64,000 bases of DNA from Anaerolineaceae bacterium (GTDB lineage Bacteria > Chloroflexota > Anaerolineae > Aggregatilineales > Phototrophicaceae), in assembly GCA_002699585.1 (NCBI GenBank), contig PABP01000010.1, forward strand, positions 62,001-126,000, read 5' to 3'. Below the pieces are notes generated by a model. It made no database searches and had not been told where the DNA came from. It saw only the letters and a program-made list of their open reading frames with translations. Each line of letters opens with the position of its first letter. Position 1 is the first letter of the stretch. The position numbers and the translations under genes were made by a program. Positions 1 through 8,760 of this stretch are shown here, piece by piece.

Positions 1-116
1 TTACGCACTGTTGAGTACAGAAAATTTAAGTTCATGTATCACACTCATGGCATAGCTTCGATAATAGTCTGAGCCAGCGACCATGAGACTTCACCTCCTA
101 AGGAAAAACGCGCCTC
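1..116. other. Left edge, no gene recognised
   Basis: No reading frame here is convincing; the ribosome site of the DUF1028 gene lies at its right end. Confidence 0.4.
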
Positions 117-1070
117 ATGACCTCCTCCGCGACGAATTGGCACGCAACCTATAGTATTGTTGCTCGTGATGATGAAACAGGACACATAGGCGTTGCCGTA
201 CAGACGCATCAGCTTGGCGTAGGACGGATGGTCAGTTGGATGGTTCCCGGCATCGGGGCCATTGCCACCCAATCCTTTGTGAACATCAGCTATGGACCCA
301 TCGGCATCGCTATGCTACATGAAGGCATCCACGCTGAAGCCGTCATTCAGGGCCTTGTCGCTTCCGATAAACTTGCCAATCGCCGCCAGATCGGCGTGGT
401 AGATACCCAAGGGAATGCCGCTGCCTATACCGGCAAAAACTGCATCCGAGAAGCAGGCCATTACGTCGGCCAGGGATACAGCGTCCAGGCCAATATGATG
501 TCCCGCAGCACCGTGATCGACGCCATGCGTGCAGCCTATGAAAGCAGCACCGCCACCTTCGCCATGCGCATGGTGGCTGCACTACAGGCCGCCCAGGCAG
601 AAGATGGTGATATACGCGGCATGCAGTCCGCTTCACTCAAAATCGTCTCCGGCGAAACCACACGCAATATCTGGGATTCCGTCTATGATTTGCGCGTTGA
701 TGAACATGATCAGCCTGTCGCCGAATTGGCACGACTGACACGCATCCGGCAGGCTCAGTTAGTCGATCAGGAGGGCCATACCCTGCTCGGCACTGAACCC
801 AGAGAATCCCTGGCGAAGTGGAAGGAAGCCCGCGAACTGGCCCCCGATCAGGAGGAATTGGCCTTCTGGCAGGGTGTGACGCTGGCCAACAATCGCATCA
901 TCATTCCCCAGGCCATCAGCATCGCCGGACGCATCATCGCCCAGGCTCTTGACGACCATCCCCGCCGCAGCCACTGGCTCGACTTGATCCAACGCCTGGA
1001 AGACAGCGGCATCATCGAGAAAAAGGGCACCGCCGCGGAGTTACTGGCAGCCATCGCCACCGAGTCTTGA
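117..1070 (+). CDS. DUF1028 family (Ntn-hydrolase-like) protein
   Basis: The 317-aa protein starts like other DUF1028 proteins, with a 'SIVARD..TGHIGVAVQ' strand, a 'GVG..V.W..PGIGAIATQ' segment and a 'GAYTGKNC'-like block (here AAYTGKNC) around residues 98-106. The family has an Ntn-hydrolase-like fold and no agreed substrate. Residues about 210-317 are a helical tail resembling the extra C-terminal domain of longer family members. The start is the ATG preceded by an AAGGA at about 99-104. It stands alone, followed by three palindromic repeats. No signal peptide is seen, so it is probably cytoplasmic. Family assignment is firm; activity is unknown. Confidence 0.85.
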   Translation: MTSSATNWHATYSIVARDDETGHIGVAVQTHQLGVGRMVSWMVPGIGAIATQSFVNISYGPIGIAMLHEGIHAEAVIQGLVASDKLANRRQIGVVDTQGNAAAYTGKNCIREAGHYVGQGYSVQANMMSRSTVIDAMRAAYESSTATFAMRMVAALQAAQAEDGDIRGMQSASLKIVSGETTRNIWDSVYDLRVDEHDQPVAELARLTRIRQAQLVDQEGHTLLGTEPRESLAKWKEARELAPDQEELAFWQGVTLANNRIIIPQAISIAGRIIAQALDDHPRRSHWLDLIQRLEDSGIIEKKGTAAELLAAIATES

Positions 1071-1196
1071 ACACGCGAATCGATTGTGCCCAGTTGGGGC
1101 GCGAACATCTCCAATAACGAATTTCTGGCCTGTGCCTAGCACGGCTCACTTCCCATCTGCCGGCACTCCCGACCTCACCGGCCTTCGCTGCCGTAA

Positions 1197-1296
1197 GGGC
1201 AATATATTGTGCCCGACCACACATTGACGATCTAACGTAGGGATGCAGCATGCTGCATCCGCCTGCATTAACGTAGGGGCATGACATGTCATGCCC
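1197..1296. repeat. Cluster of three palindromic 'GTAGGGGC' family repeats
   Basis: Three copies of a dispersed palindrome lie just 3' of the DUF1028 gene. Copy 1 (1197-1214) is an imperfect GGGC...GCCC hairpin with an AT-rich core. Copy 2 (1237-1260) is GTAG followed by a perfect 20-nt palindrome with core GCAGCATGCTGC. Copy 3 (1273-1296) is GTAG followed by another perfect 20-nt palindrome with core ATGACATGTCAT. The rim is shared while the core differs but stays self-complementary. The gap 1071-1314 holds no gene. Confidence 0.8.
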
Positions 1297-1314
1297 TGAC
1301 CAACCTCGCACTCA

Positions 1315-1770
1315 CTACTGCCGTATCCAGATCAGAGCGTTGTTCTCGCCATTTTGGTATGCGCGATCAGGAAATGGCAGAGTCCAACCATAATCTCGTC
1401 CAGGTGTACCGCAAGCCCAGGTGTAGAGTTCCGTAAACAAACCAGCATCGTGTGACACTTCTGGGCAATTCTCAGCAAGAAATAAGCGACTTTCATAGAC
1501 AGATTCGTTCGTCCCCAGTTGGATTCGCTCAACCCGAAGCTGTGATTCCTGCCAACTCCAGTCTGCCACATCCAAGAATCCGTTTTCTACACGAATATAG
1601 TCAATGTGACTTATTAAATGTGGACGCCTTGCGCCGTTATAGGTGGCTACAGGTTGCAAGGGATCACTTGATAATTCAACATTCCACACGCCAGCATAAG
1701 CAGCATCACTACCTATAGAATTGAGTGCAAAATACTGAGCACTCAACCCTCCATACAAGTCAAATCGCAA
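1315..1770 (-). pseudogene. Possible detached C-terminal piece of the neighbouring secreted propeller gene
   Basis: This 151-codon open frame begins only at a TTG and has no visible ribosome site. It lies in the same frame as the secreted propeller gene upstream (1837-2544), separated by two stops (TAG at 1837-1839, TGA near 1810). The content (many W, Y and N residues; VWNVEL, FLDVADWSW, ALIWIRQ) would suit the end of a beta-propeller. I read it as either the 3' remnant of a once longer gene or a separate hypothetical protein. The same frame could be chance (one in three). A+T is higher than in the neighbours. Confidence 0.4.
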
Positions 1771-1836
1771 ACCAACTAAAGGACTGAATTCTACTTTCGA
1801 TCTCTCTAGTCAGTGAGTTTCAGCAGGAAGGTCCAT

Positions 1837-2544
1837 CTACATCTGCTGAGACCCATCGCGCGACCACAGCGCCAATCCATATGGCAATGTGTAATTCTCA
1901 AGTTCCGTATTGCCCGAATACACGAAAATGGTCTGGTTGTTCTCAATCCGCCGATACTCGACGAAGCCGCGTCGGTCACCAATATGGAAAAAGCCCACCT
2001 GCTGGCCGTTGGCATCATAGGCGGTCACGCCGTTGGGCGTGCTGACCTGTACCGCCAGCAGTTCATTGCGCTGCGTATCCCATTCTGTACTGAAAAAGCT
2101 GCGACCATAGCCATCGACGGCACTCTCTAGCAAGACTGGATCAGCCCCCATCGGCCATAAATAGCCGCCCGACTGCGTTTGCAGCACCAATCGATTGCCA
2201 TCTGGCGACCAGTGCGTACGAACACGCGGCGTCGGCGCTGCATCCAGCGTTCCCACGCGCACCCCTGCCTGCACATCCCAGGCCAAGGTCTGACCATCGA
2301 CCGCGGCCAGAGCATAATGGCAGTCCGCTGACCAATCCGCGAACTGGTAGCTACTGAAAGCCAGATCACTTTCCAGCGTAGCCAGCGTCTCTCCGCTGCG
2401 CCAGCTCACCAGCGAAATGCGAGCATTAGCCCAATCATCGCGCAAGAACAATTCATCATCGGCAGTTACACAGGTCGGTGTATCCTGGGCACTGGCCATT
2501 GAAACAATCAACAAAACGATGAAACACGTTATGAAATAGCGCAT
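1837..2544 (-). CDS. Secreted TolB/WD40-like beta-propeller protein
   Basis: The 235-aa product has a Sec signal peptide (residues 1-19, ending ASA-Q) and then propeller-type strands: 'WRSGETLATLES', 'DWSADCHYALAAVDG', 'HWSPDGNRLVLQT', 'EWDTQRNELLAV', 'ALWSRDGS'. The W-S-x-D-x-x-x-L pattern is typical of TolB/WD40-like blades. About four to five blades are present, fewer than a closed propeller needs, and an in-frame open stretch continues past the stop. The protein may therefore be truncated. Function unknown; export to the cell surface is inferred. Confidence 0.65.
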   Translation of the reverse strand: MRYFITCFIVLLIVSMASAQDTPTCVTADDELFLRDDWANARISLVSWRSGETLATLESDLAFSSYQFADWSADCHYALAAVDGQTLAWDVQAGVRVGTLDAAPTPRVRTHWSPDGNRLVLQTQSGGYLWPMGADPVLLESAVDGYGRSFFSTEWDTQRNELLAVQVSTPNGVTAYDANGQQVGFFHIGDRRGFVEYRRIENNQTIFVYSGNTELENYTLPYGLALWSRDGSQQM

Positions 2545-2634
2545 CAGCTTCCCCTGATTTGCTTGGTTTTACGCTCAGTCTACATGGGGAAGACTGTCGA
2601 TGCTCGACGCACAGGCAACGTCTGGACAACGGGC

Positions 2635-3399
2635 CTAAGCCTTCACCCGGTACCAGTAACGATACACAGGCTGATACCCCAGCTTGGCATACAAGCGCAG
2701 TGCCGCTGAATTTTGCGCTTCTACTTGCAAATAGCTCCGGCTGGCCCCGGCCTCGACCGCCCAGTTGAACAAAACCTGCATCACAAGCGTGCCCAGCCCC
2801 TGCCGACGCCGCGACTCGGCCACCATCACGCTGAACACGCCCAGCCAGTCGCCTTCCACCACGCCGATGCCCACCGCAATCGGTTCATCACCATCCAGCA
2901 ACAAGGCACAGCAAACAGGCTGCTCGACCAGCACCAGCATCGACTGTAAGGTAGCATAAGCAGTCACCGACTTGCCTGCCAATGTGGCTATCGCCTCAAC
3001 CCACTCGGCATTTGCCTGACTGTACTGGCGAACAGCAAGCGTTCCCGTGTCGATGTCCTGGGCCGCAATCGCCGCCGTTTGTACCTGCGTCAGCGAACCA
3101 TCGCCATTGCGCAGCTCATACCCGCGCTTGATGAGCACGGCCTCAAGCTCGGCTGGCTGGCTCATATCCGTCAACCGGAACATGATCGGCAGCTCGTGCT
3201 CGATATAGCGCGCTTCACAGTAGGCGATCTTCTCATCCAAGGCCAGCACGCCGGCATCCATCGCCGTGACCGAATTCGCGCGCCCGGTAAACCCCTGAGT
3301 GAAGCGCAACAGCCAGCCATCATAGAGTTCCGTGCGCAAAGCGGGCATCGACCGCAGCGCGAGTAAGTCCAACTGCCGTCCCAATACGTGATCGACCAT
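2635..3399 (-). CDS. GNAT family N-acetyltransferase
   Basis: GNAT fold protein of 254 aa. The acetyl-CoA-binding motif A is visible near the C-terminus: 'VFSVMVAESRRRQGLGTLVMQVL', with the R-R-Q-G-L-G pyrophosphate loop, followed by motif B 'YLQVEAQNSAALRLYAKLGYQPVYRYWYR', the usual closing strand of RimI-like enzymes. The N-terminal half (DGWLLRFTQGFTGRANSV) matches the type of GNAT that carries a degenerate first domain. I chose the ATG at 3399 (MVDHVLGR) because the longer frame runs into the upstream terminator hairpin. Substrate unknown. Confidence 0.8.
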   Translation of the reverse strand: MVDHVLGRQLDLLALRSMPALRTELYDGWLLRFTQGFTGRANSVTAMDAGVLALDEKIAYCEARYIEHELPIMFRLTDMSQPAELEAVLIKRGYELRNGDGSLTQVQTAAIAAQDIDTGTLAVRQYSQANAEWVEAIATLAGKSVTAYATLQSMLVLVEQPVCCALLLDGDEPIAVGIGVVEGDWLGVFSVMVAESRRRQGLGTLVMQVLFNWAVEAGASRSYLQVEAQNSAALRLYAKLGYQPVYRYWYRVKA

Positions 3400-3426
3400 C
3401 GTTATGCTCCAACGAGATAGTTTCAT

Positions 3427-3457
3427 AAAAAACAACAGCCAGCCCATTGGCTGACTG
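3427..3457 (-). terminator. Rho-independent terminator downstream of the lipoprotein gene
   Basis: Read on the minus strand, a 9-bp stem (3436-3444 with 3449-3457, one G-U pair) with a 4-nt loop is followed by a run of six T (3427-3432). It lies about 70 nt past the stop of the lipoprotein gene ending at 3527. Confidence 0.8.
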
Positions 3458-3526
3458 CTGCTAAGCCTAACGCGAAATCGTGTTTTATGGCAGGGGTTTT
3501 ATGGCAGAGGACTTATGGGCGGCGGA

Positions 3527-4573
3527 TCAATACTGTCCGGCGACCGTCCGCCAACTGCCAATGCTGTTCACCGGGCCAATCAGCACGATAATCTCGGTGC
3601 GCCCTTCGAAGGAAATCATGCGTCCGTTGGCAAAATCGGCCACCGTCGCCTGTGACCCGATCTCGTCGGTGAGTCCCCAGCCCAGCCCACTACGAACAGT
3701 GGCGTTGTTGCTCCACACTTTGAGGAAACCCCGCAATGGCGCAAACAACCCATCCGGCGGCGTTTCGCTGCTGGTTTCCGGGTCACTGCCATCGACGTAG
3801 GTATCGGCATAATATTCATAGCCGCCCGTGGAATAAAGCACATATATATCGCCTGAAAGCCACACCATCCGCCCCTGCTGGAAGGTCTGGTACGCCCCTG
3901 GAATGACTGTTGCGGTCGGTGGATTGCCCAGCGCACAGCCCAGTTGGTTGGCCAGATCAGGGTTATTGGCATACGCCGTTGCAAAGCCCCCTGGCGGCAA
4001 AAATGGGCAGGTTCCGGCAGAGCTGGTCGGTACGCTGACGACAGGCGTAATTGGCGTGACAACCGTCACGGGCACATTGCCACCCCCTATCGACGTCGAA
4101 ATGATCTCCACCCCGCTGACCGTCACCGGAATCTGTGTCGGTGGTGGACCCAGCGGCGTCAGGTCCGCCGGGAAAAAGTCGGTCGGCAGCAGCGTGACCT
4201 GCGCCGCATAGTCCATAAGCCCCATCAATGGTCGATCATCCGGGCCGATAGTCGGCAGGTCGGTCGCCGTGGGTGAGGGCGTATCCGTAATCGTCTGGCT
4301 GGCTGTGACCGTCACCGTCGCCGTTTCAGAAGGCGTCGGCGTCTGGGTGAGCGTCCCCGGCACAGTGCGCTCGATGGCGATCTGGGCCTCTTCCGGGTCC
4401 GGCGGCGCGGGCGTCGACGTCCGCGTGATGGGCTGCGCCGCGTCGGTCGGTAACTGAGCCAGGGTCGGCAGCACCGCCTGCGTCGGCAAGGCTTCTTCCG
4501 GCGTACAGGCCGCCAGCGCCACCAACAGACTCAGCACTAAAATTAGATAAGGACGCACTCCGCGCATAGCCAT
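3527..4573 (-). CDS. Secreted lipoprotein with Pro/Thr-rich stalk
   Basis: A 348-aa lipoprotein: signal peptide and lipobox 'VALAAC' with the acylated Cys near residue 22, then roughly 90 residues rich in P, T and S (PTQAVLPTLAQLP, TQTPTPSETATVTVTASQT) forming an extended stalk, then a globular C-terminal half. The last 100 residues (FQQGRMVWLSGDIYVLYSTGGYEYY..., GWGLTDEIGSQATVADFANGRMI) contain two similar G-R-M-hydrophobic units, suggesting a small repeat domain. Start: ATG at 4573 or the ATG two codons later; neither has a strong ribosome site. Likely tethered outside the cytoplasmic membrane. No enzyme motif recognised. Confidence 0.75.
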   Translation of the reverse strand: MAMRGVRPYLILVLSLLVALAACTPEEALPTQAVLPTLAQLPTDAAQPITRTSTPAPPDPEEAQIAIERTVPGTLTQTPTPSETATVTVTASQTITDTPSPTATDLPTIGPDDRPLMGLMDYAAQVTLLPTDFFPADLTPLGPPPTQIPVTVSGVEIISTSIGGGNVPVTVVTPITPVVSVPTSSAGTCPFLPPGGFATAYANNPDLANQLGCALGNPPTATVIPGAYQTFQQGRMVWLSGDIYVLYSTGGYEYYADTYVDGSDPETSSETPPDGLFAPLRGFLKVWSNNATVRSGLGWGLTDEIGSQATVADFANGRMISFEGRTEIIVLIGPVNSIGSWRTVAGQY

Positions 4574-4673
4574 CTCATTCTGGTTGCAGATGATTGCAGT
4601 TGGCCTTAGTATAGCAAGGTTCACGATACTCTGTCTGTGCCCCGCATGTCCTATCCTGAGCAAGGAGGCCCTC

Positions 4674-5321
4674 ATGGCCGCTGACTACCGCAAAACCACC
4701 GCCACAAGCTACGATACCGTCGCCGCCGACTACGCCGACAGGTTCCAGCATGAAATGAGCTACAAGCCCTTTGATCGTAAAATGCTGGAATTACTGGTCG
4801 AGCGCGTAGGCGAAATGGGCACGATTTGCGACATGGGCTGCGGACCGGGCCAGATTGCGGCCTATCTGCATCACCTGGGCGCGACCGCCTGCGGCATCGA
4901 CCTTTCCGCACAAATGGTCACGGAAGCCAAAAAACTCTATCCTGACATCGACTTCCAGCAGGGCGATATGCTCGACCTGCACAAAATCGCTGACAGCACC
5001 TTCGCCGGGATCGCCGCTTTTTACAGCCTCATCCACATCCAGAAGCCGGACCTGCCTAAAGCCCTGTCCGAGCTGTTCCGCATCCTGATGCCTGATGGCC
5101 GCCTCATGCTGACGTATCACGTCGGCGAGGAAGTGCGCCACATTGACAGCTTCTTCGACAAACCCGTCGACCTCGATTTCATCTTCTTCGAGACAGCCGA
5201 CATGCTGCCCTTGCTCCAGCAAGCCGGGTTCATCATGGAAGAAGTCATCGAGCGCGGCCCCTACCCAGAGGAATCACAAACCCGCCGCGCCTACCTCATC
5301 GCCCGCAAACCAGCACCCTAG
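4674..5321 (+). CDS. Class I SAM-dependent methyltransferase
   Basis: A 215-aa cytoplasmic methyltransferase. Motif I is 'ICDMGCGPGQIAAYL', the SAM-binding glycine loop; the acidic residue of motif II is in 'ACGIDLSAQMV'; motif III 'FQQGDMLDL' and motif IV 'IAAFYSLIHI' follow; and 'LMPDGRLMLTYHVGEE' is the post-motif strand. This is the Methyltransf_11/25 type. The start was set at 4674 because AAGGAGG lies at 4662-4668. The gene ends 1 nt before the stop of the convergent gene at 5322. Substrate not predictable. Confidence 0.88.
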   Translation: MAADYRKTTATSYDTVAADYADRFQHEMSYKPFDRKMLELLVERVGEMGTICDMGCGPGQIAAYLHHLGATACGIDLSAQMVTEAKKLYPDIDFQQGDMLDLHKIADSTFAGIAAFYSLIHIQKPDLPKALSELFRILMPDGRLMLTYHVGEEVRHIDSFFDKPVDLDFIFFETADMLPLLQQAGFIMEEVIERGPYPEESQTRRAYLIARKPAP

Positions 5322-6515
5322 CTAACCGCTAGTACAATAAATGCTTTGGCCCGTTTTCTGCCAGGTAGCTATTATCGGATCGCCAGAAGAAACGACTTGC
5401 GTTTCATTACCGTTCCATACAGTAAGATGCCAACCATATGTGCAATACATAAGGTCATTATTCGCTCCCCAGGCAGGAATATTTTGGGCTTCTGTTTTCA
5501 GAAGTTCGTGATGATTACTATCTCTAACGTAAATATACTGACCAGCAGAAAACCATGTGACAAACGCATATGCACCATCTTCCCGAAAAATGGCTGCACT
5601 ACTGTGATAGTCAGGAGTTTGACCAATATTCGTGGCGGTTTGACCGTCCCAGATATAGCTCTGAGCATGGCCAAACTCAGGAGAGTTGCCAGAAAAAGAG
5701 AGTCTACTATCCGGTGTCCAGACAGGTCTCGAATACCATCCTGTTAACTCGGGGTCAACATGAACAAATGACTCTCTATCGGCAACCCCATTTATTGTAG
5801 AATAACCGTCCCAAATATAAATATTCGTGTCATTTGCTAGGAAGGCAAGCTGACCATCCTGGCTCCAGCCAGGAAAGCGATCATCTCCCGAACTCCCCAT
5901 GACTTTTATGGTTTCATCGCCATCCCAAGCGTAAAGCTCGGCATGATAGTTACTTCCGACACGATCAAACCAAACGGTAAATGCCAATCTATTGTCATAG
6001 CTCCAAGAAATATCATATGAGTCAACAAGTTCCAGCAAATCATGCGGCGTAATATTGATCGATTGTTCGCCATCCCAAACATACAACCATACATGATCGT
6101 CATCATTCCCAACCAGTTCAGAAGCAAACGCCAGATAACGACCATCACGACTCCATCCAAGCGGCCGATCATGCGTTGAAGGACGTTCGATGATTTGGTA
6201 GGGCAATGAGCCAGGAACGGAACTATCAACGACATAGATTTCCTGGTTGCCATCAACGGTAACAGCATAGGCAACCATGCCCTGTGGGTTAACAGAGAAC
6301 CCTCCGAATTCAAGCCCACCTACAATCACGCGCCGTTCACCCGTCACCGGATTGTAGCGCATGAGCGTCGTATCATCGTTATAGATGATGTAGTCGCGAG
6401 TAGCCTCAATGTCAGTGTCCGGCAGCGCTGCCTGAACACTTTCAGCATCGGCCAGGCTCAGTAACCAGGCTGCCATCGCCAGCAAAAAGAGGGCCGTTAT
6501 TCGCATCCGAGACAT
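5322..6515 (-). CDS. Secreted TolB/WD40-like beta-propeller protein
   Basis: A 397-aa exported protein with a signal peptide (residues 1-29, ending VQA-A) and blades of the form 'W-S-x-D-G-x-L-A-F'. Examples are RPLGWSRDGRYLAFASE, YDISWSYDNRLAFTVW, DRFPGWSQDGQLAFLAND and SRPVWTPDSRLSFSGN. Each is followed by an unusual 'YVWDGEQ/YAWDGDE/YIWDGYS' signature. About six to seven blades are visible, enough to close a ring. It is similar in style to the shorter protein at 1837-2544. No catalytic domain; a binding or scaffolding role outside the cell is inferred. The coding region is A+T-richer than its neighbours. Confidence 0.75.
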   Translation of the reverse strand: MSRMRITALFLLAMAAWLLSLADAESVQAALPDTDIEATRDYIIYNDDTTLMRYNPVTGERRVIVGGLEFGGFSVNPQGMVAYAVTVDGNQEIYVVDSSVPGSLPYQIIERPSTHDRPLGWSRDGRYLAFASELVGNDDDHVWLYVWDGEQSINITPHDLLELVDSYDISWSYDNRLAFTVWFDRVGSNYHAELYAWDGDETIKVMGSSGDDRFPGWSQDGQLAFLANDTNIYIWDGYSTINGVADRESFVHVDPELTGWYSRPVWTPDSRLSFSGNSPEFGHAQSYIWDGQTATNIGQTPDYHSSAAIFREDGAYAFVTWFSAGQYIYVRDSNHHELLKTEAQNIPAWGANNDLMYCTYGWHLTVWNGNETQVVSSGDPIIATWQKTGQSIYCTSG

Positions 6516-6715
6516 AGCAATTCCCCGTAAGTGACTTGCCTTAGTCTAGCGCGGTTGCGGTCCGCATACTCGTTTGATTCCCCAACGCTCACCATACGCA
6601 GGCAGATCACATCAACCAAGTGAGCACTGACTAAGAAAAATGTCTGATTTCATCGAATTGCCAGCTTAATGTGTTTTATTTAGGGCATCATCGACGCAGT
6701 GAGGGAGGCGAATGC

Positions 6716-7378
6716 ATGGCAGACAAATACACGGGCGCAGATCAAGATCGGCGCTATACAGGCGAAGATGTTGATATTACCTACAATGTGCAGCGTTGCA
6801 TCCACGCCGCCGAATGCGTGAATCGGCTGTCGAGCGTCTTCGATACCCAAAAGCGCCCCTGGATCAATGCCGATGGTGCCCCCGCCGACCAGATCGCCGA
6901 CACCATCCAACACTGCCCGTCTGGCGCGCTGCATTACGACCCGCAGGACGAGCGTCTCGCTGAACCCACGCCTGACCACAACGAGGCCCTACTCTGGGAA
7001 AACGGCCCCATTCAGGTGACAGGCGACCTCACGATTGAGGGAGCCAATGTGGCCATCGAGCACGAAACGCGCGTCACGCTCTGCCGCTGCGGAGCCTCCC
7101 ATAACAAGCCCTTCTGTGATAACAGCCACAAAGACATTGACTTTGTCACTGAGGAGATCGAACCCAAGCAGATTAAAGACGTCGAAAGCGGCGGCAAGTT
7201 AACCATCACCGCCAACGCCAACGGACCGCTGGAACTCAGCGGCAACCTGAAAATTACCGGGGCCGATGGCGAAACGCTCTTCCAGGGCAGCAAAACCTGG
7301 CTGTGCCGCTGTGGCCACTCATCCAGCAAACCCTTTTGCGATGGCACCCACAAAAAAGTCAACTTCACAGCGGAGTAA
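6716..7378 (+). CDS. Fer4_19 (YjdI-like) plus twin CDGSH iron-sulfur protein
   Basis: A 220-aa iron-sulfur protein. Residues about 18-75 form a YjdI/Fer4_19 domain: 'VQRCIHAAECVNRL...F' and 'IQHCPSGALHY' supply the Cys set for a cluster. Two CDGSH (mitoNEET-like) domains follow, 'CRCGASHNKPFCDNSH' and 'CRCGHSSSKPFCDGTH', each with the C-x-C-x(n)-C-x3-H ligands of a [2Fe-2S] cluster. The start was placed at 6716, behind GGGAGG at about 6702-6707. Seven nucleotides later lies a YjdJ-type acetyltransferase, matching the yjdI-yjdJ pairing known from enterobacteria. Role: electron transfer or cluster transfer, substrate unknown. Cytoplasmic. Confidence 0.88.
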   Translation: MADKYTGADQDRRYTGEDVDITYNVQRCIHAAECVNRLSSVFDTQKRPWINADGAPADQIADTIQHCPSGALHYDPQDERLAEPTPDHNEALLWENGPIQVTGDLTIEGANVAIEHETRVTLCRCGASHNKPFCDNSHKDIDFVTEEIEPKQIKDVESGGKLTITANANGPLELSGNLKITGADGETLFQGSKTWLCRCGHSSSKPFCDGTHKKVNFTAE

Positions 7379-7384
7379 ACGCCC

Positions 7385-7687
7385 ATGCCAACCGTGAATC
7401 TCGATGATCTGGAGATCGTCAACAACACCGAAGCCAGCCGCTTTCAGGTCCAACTACCCGATGGTCAGCTCGCCCTGATTGACTACAAACTGGCAGGCAA
7501 AAACATCATCTTCACCCATACGGAAGTCCCCGTCGAATACGAAGGTCAGGGGATCGCCAGCAAAATGGCGCGCCATGTGCTGGATTACGCCCGCGACAAT
7601 AGCCTGAAAGTGCAGGCACTCTGCCCCTACGTGCATAGTTACGTGACGCGCCACAAGGAATATCAGGACATCACCTGGGGCTTTTGA
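7385..7687 (+). CDS. YjdJ-like small GNAT acetyltransferase
   Basis: A 100-aa single-domain protein of the GNAT_acetyltr_2-like 'YjdJ' type. 'LIDYKLAGKNIIFTHTEVP' is the usual N-terminal strand pair and 'EYEGQGIASKMARHVLDYA' the acetyl-CoA loop (Q-G-I-A in place of the longer Q-x-x-G-x-G). 'VQALCPYVHSYVTRHKEYQD' is the conserved C-P-Y-V end. The gene starts 7 nt after the iron-sulfur gene and is surely co-transcribed with it. The family is small, common and of unknown substrate; the coupling with Fer4_19/CDGSH proteins is conserved in distant bacteria. Confidence 0.85.
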   Translation: MPTVNLDDLEIVNNTEASRFQVQLPDGQLALIDYKLAGKNIIFTHTEVPVEYEGQGIASKMARHVLDYARDNSLKVQALCPYVHSYVTRHKEYQDITWGF

Positions 7688-7722
7688 TCCCGACACATGC
7701 AAATTTTGGAGACTGTATCGTT

Positions 7723-8604
7723 ATGATGAATGGAAAAGTCGTTATTGTTACCGGGGCAACCAATGGCATAGGTCAGATGGCTGCCCAGGAAATCGCGGCT
7801 CAGGGTGCGACGGTCGTGCTCATCAGCCGCAACCAATCCAAGCTGGAAAATACGGTCGAGGCCATCAAATCGGCCACAGGCAACCCCAACATAACCTACA
7901 TCCGCGCCGATCTCTCGCACATGGCCCAGGTCAAACAAGCCGCCGAGACCTTCCTCAGCCAGCATGATCGTCTCGATGTGCTGCTCAACAACGTGGGCGG
8001 CTGGTTCTCGGAGCGCAAGCTCTCGCCCGATGGCTACGAAATGACAATGGCCCTCAACCACCTGAATTATTTCCTGCTGACCACATCCCTGCTGGACATC
8101 CTCAAGCAGACTGCCGCTGAATACGGCGAGGCCCGTATCGTCAACGTGTCGTCCGGCTCGCACTATCAGGGCCAGGCCAACTTCGCCGACATCCAGGTCG
8201 AAAACGGCTACGGCATCGGCAACAAGGCATATAGCGAAAGCAAACTCATGAACGTCATGTTCACCTACGCCCTCGACCGCCGCCTACAGGGAACGGGCGT
8301 CACGGCCAATGTCCTGCATCCCGGCTTCGTGAACACCGGCTTCGGCAACTCAGACAATCGTGTGGTCACGTTCTTCGCCAATATCGCTAAAAACCTGTTC
8401 GCGAAATCCCCGCAACAAGGTGCGGAAACCCCTGTCTATCTGGCGACCTCACCGGAAGTAGAGGGCGTCTCCGGCAAATATTGGGATAACAAGCAGCAGA
8501 AGCGGTCCAGCAAAGTATCCTACAATGAGGCCAAACAAGAGGAACTCTGGCACATCAGCGAGGATCTCGTCGAACGCGCCCTTCAACCTGTTACCGTAAA
8601 ATGA
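7723..8604 (+). CDS. Short-chain dehydrogenase/reductase (retinol dehydrogenase-like)
   Basis: A 293-aa classical SDR. The cofactor loop is 'TGATNGIGQMAA' (T-G-x3-G-x-G), 'NNVGG' follows beta-4, the catalytic Ser lies in 'VNVSSGSHYQ', and the Y-x3-K catalytic pair is in 'AYSESKLMNVMF'. The long form with 'LHPGFVNTGFG' resembles WW-domain oxidoreductase/retinol dehydrogenase-type SDRs. The ATG at 7723 was chosen because GGAG lies 11 nt upstream; the upstream TTG overlaps the yjdJ stop. It is probably the last gene of the yjdI-yjdJ transcript (35-nt gap). NAD(P) preference and substrate are not evident. Confidence 0.85.
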   Translation: MMNGKVVIVTGATNGIGQMAAQEIAAQGATVVLISRNQSKLENTVEAIKSATGNPNITYIRADLSHMAQVKQAAETFLSQHDRLDVLLNNVGGWFSERKLSPDGYEMTMALNHLNYFLLTTSLLDILKQTAAEYGEARIVNVSSGSHYQGQANFADIQVENGYGIGNKAYSESKLMNVMFTYALDRRLQGTGVTANVLHPGFVNTGFGNSDNRVVTFFANIAKNLFAKSPQQGAETPVYLATSPEVEGVSGKYWDNKQQKRSSKVSYNEAKQEELWHISEDLVERALQPVTVK

Positions 8605-8624
8605 CCTGCATCATTAACAACGTA

Positions 8625-8646
8625 GGGGCTTGGCATGCCAAGCCCC
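8625..8646. repeat. GTAGGGGC-family palindrome
   Basis: GTAG at 8622-8625 introduces a perfect 22-nt palindrome GGGGCTTGG-CAT-GCC... 20 nt past the SDR stop codon. Same family as the copies at 1237 and 28848. Confidence 0.75.
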
Positions 8647-8663
8647 AGATACTGATTTTCTCA

Positions 8664-8760
8664 CAATCTTTCCTTCGTGCTTAGCGCCCATGAGTCTCTG
8701 CACTCGGACCTCAGCGCTTTTTTCTTTGAGTTCTTCGTGGCTTTGTGGTTATCTTTTACT
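8664..8760. repeat. Decayed 'CTTCGTG...TCTTTTACTCAGC' dispersed repeat
   Basis: This stretch shares several blocks with 13511-13605: 'CACTCGGACCTCAGC', 'TTCTT(C)GTG..T.TGTGGT' and 'ATCTTTTACTCAGC'. The order of blocks differs. It fills the gap between the convergent SDR and glycosyltransferase genes and reaches the stop codon of the latter. Confidence 0.6.
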
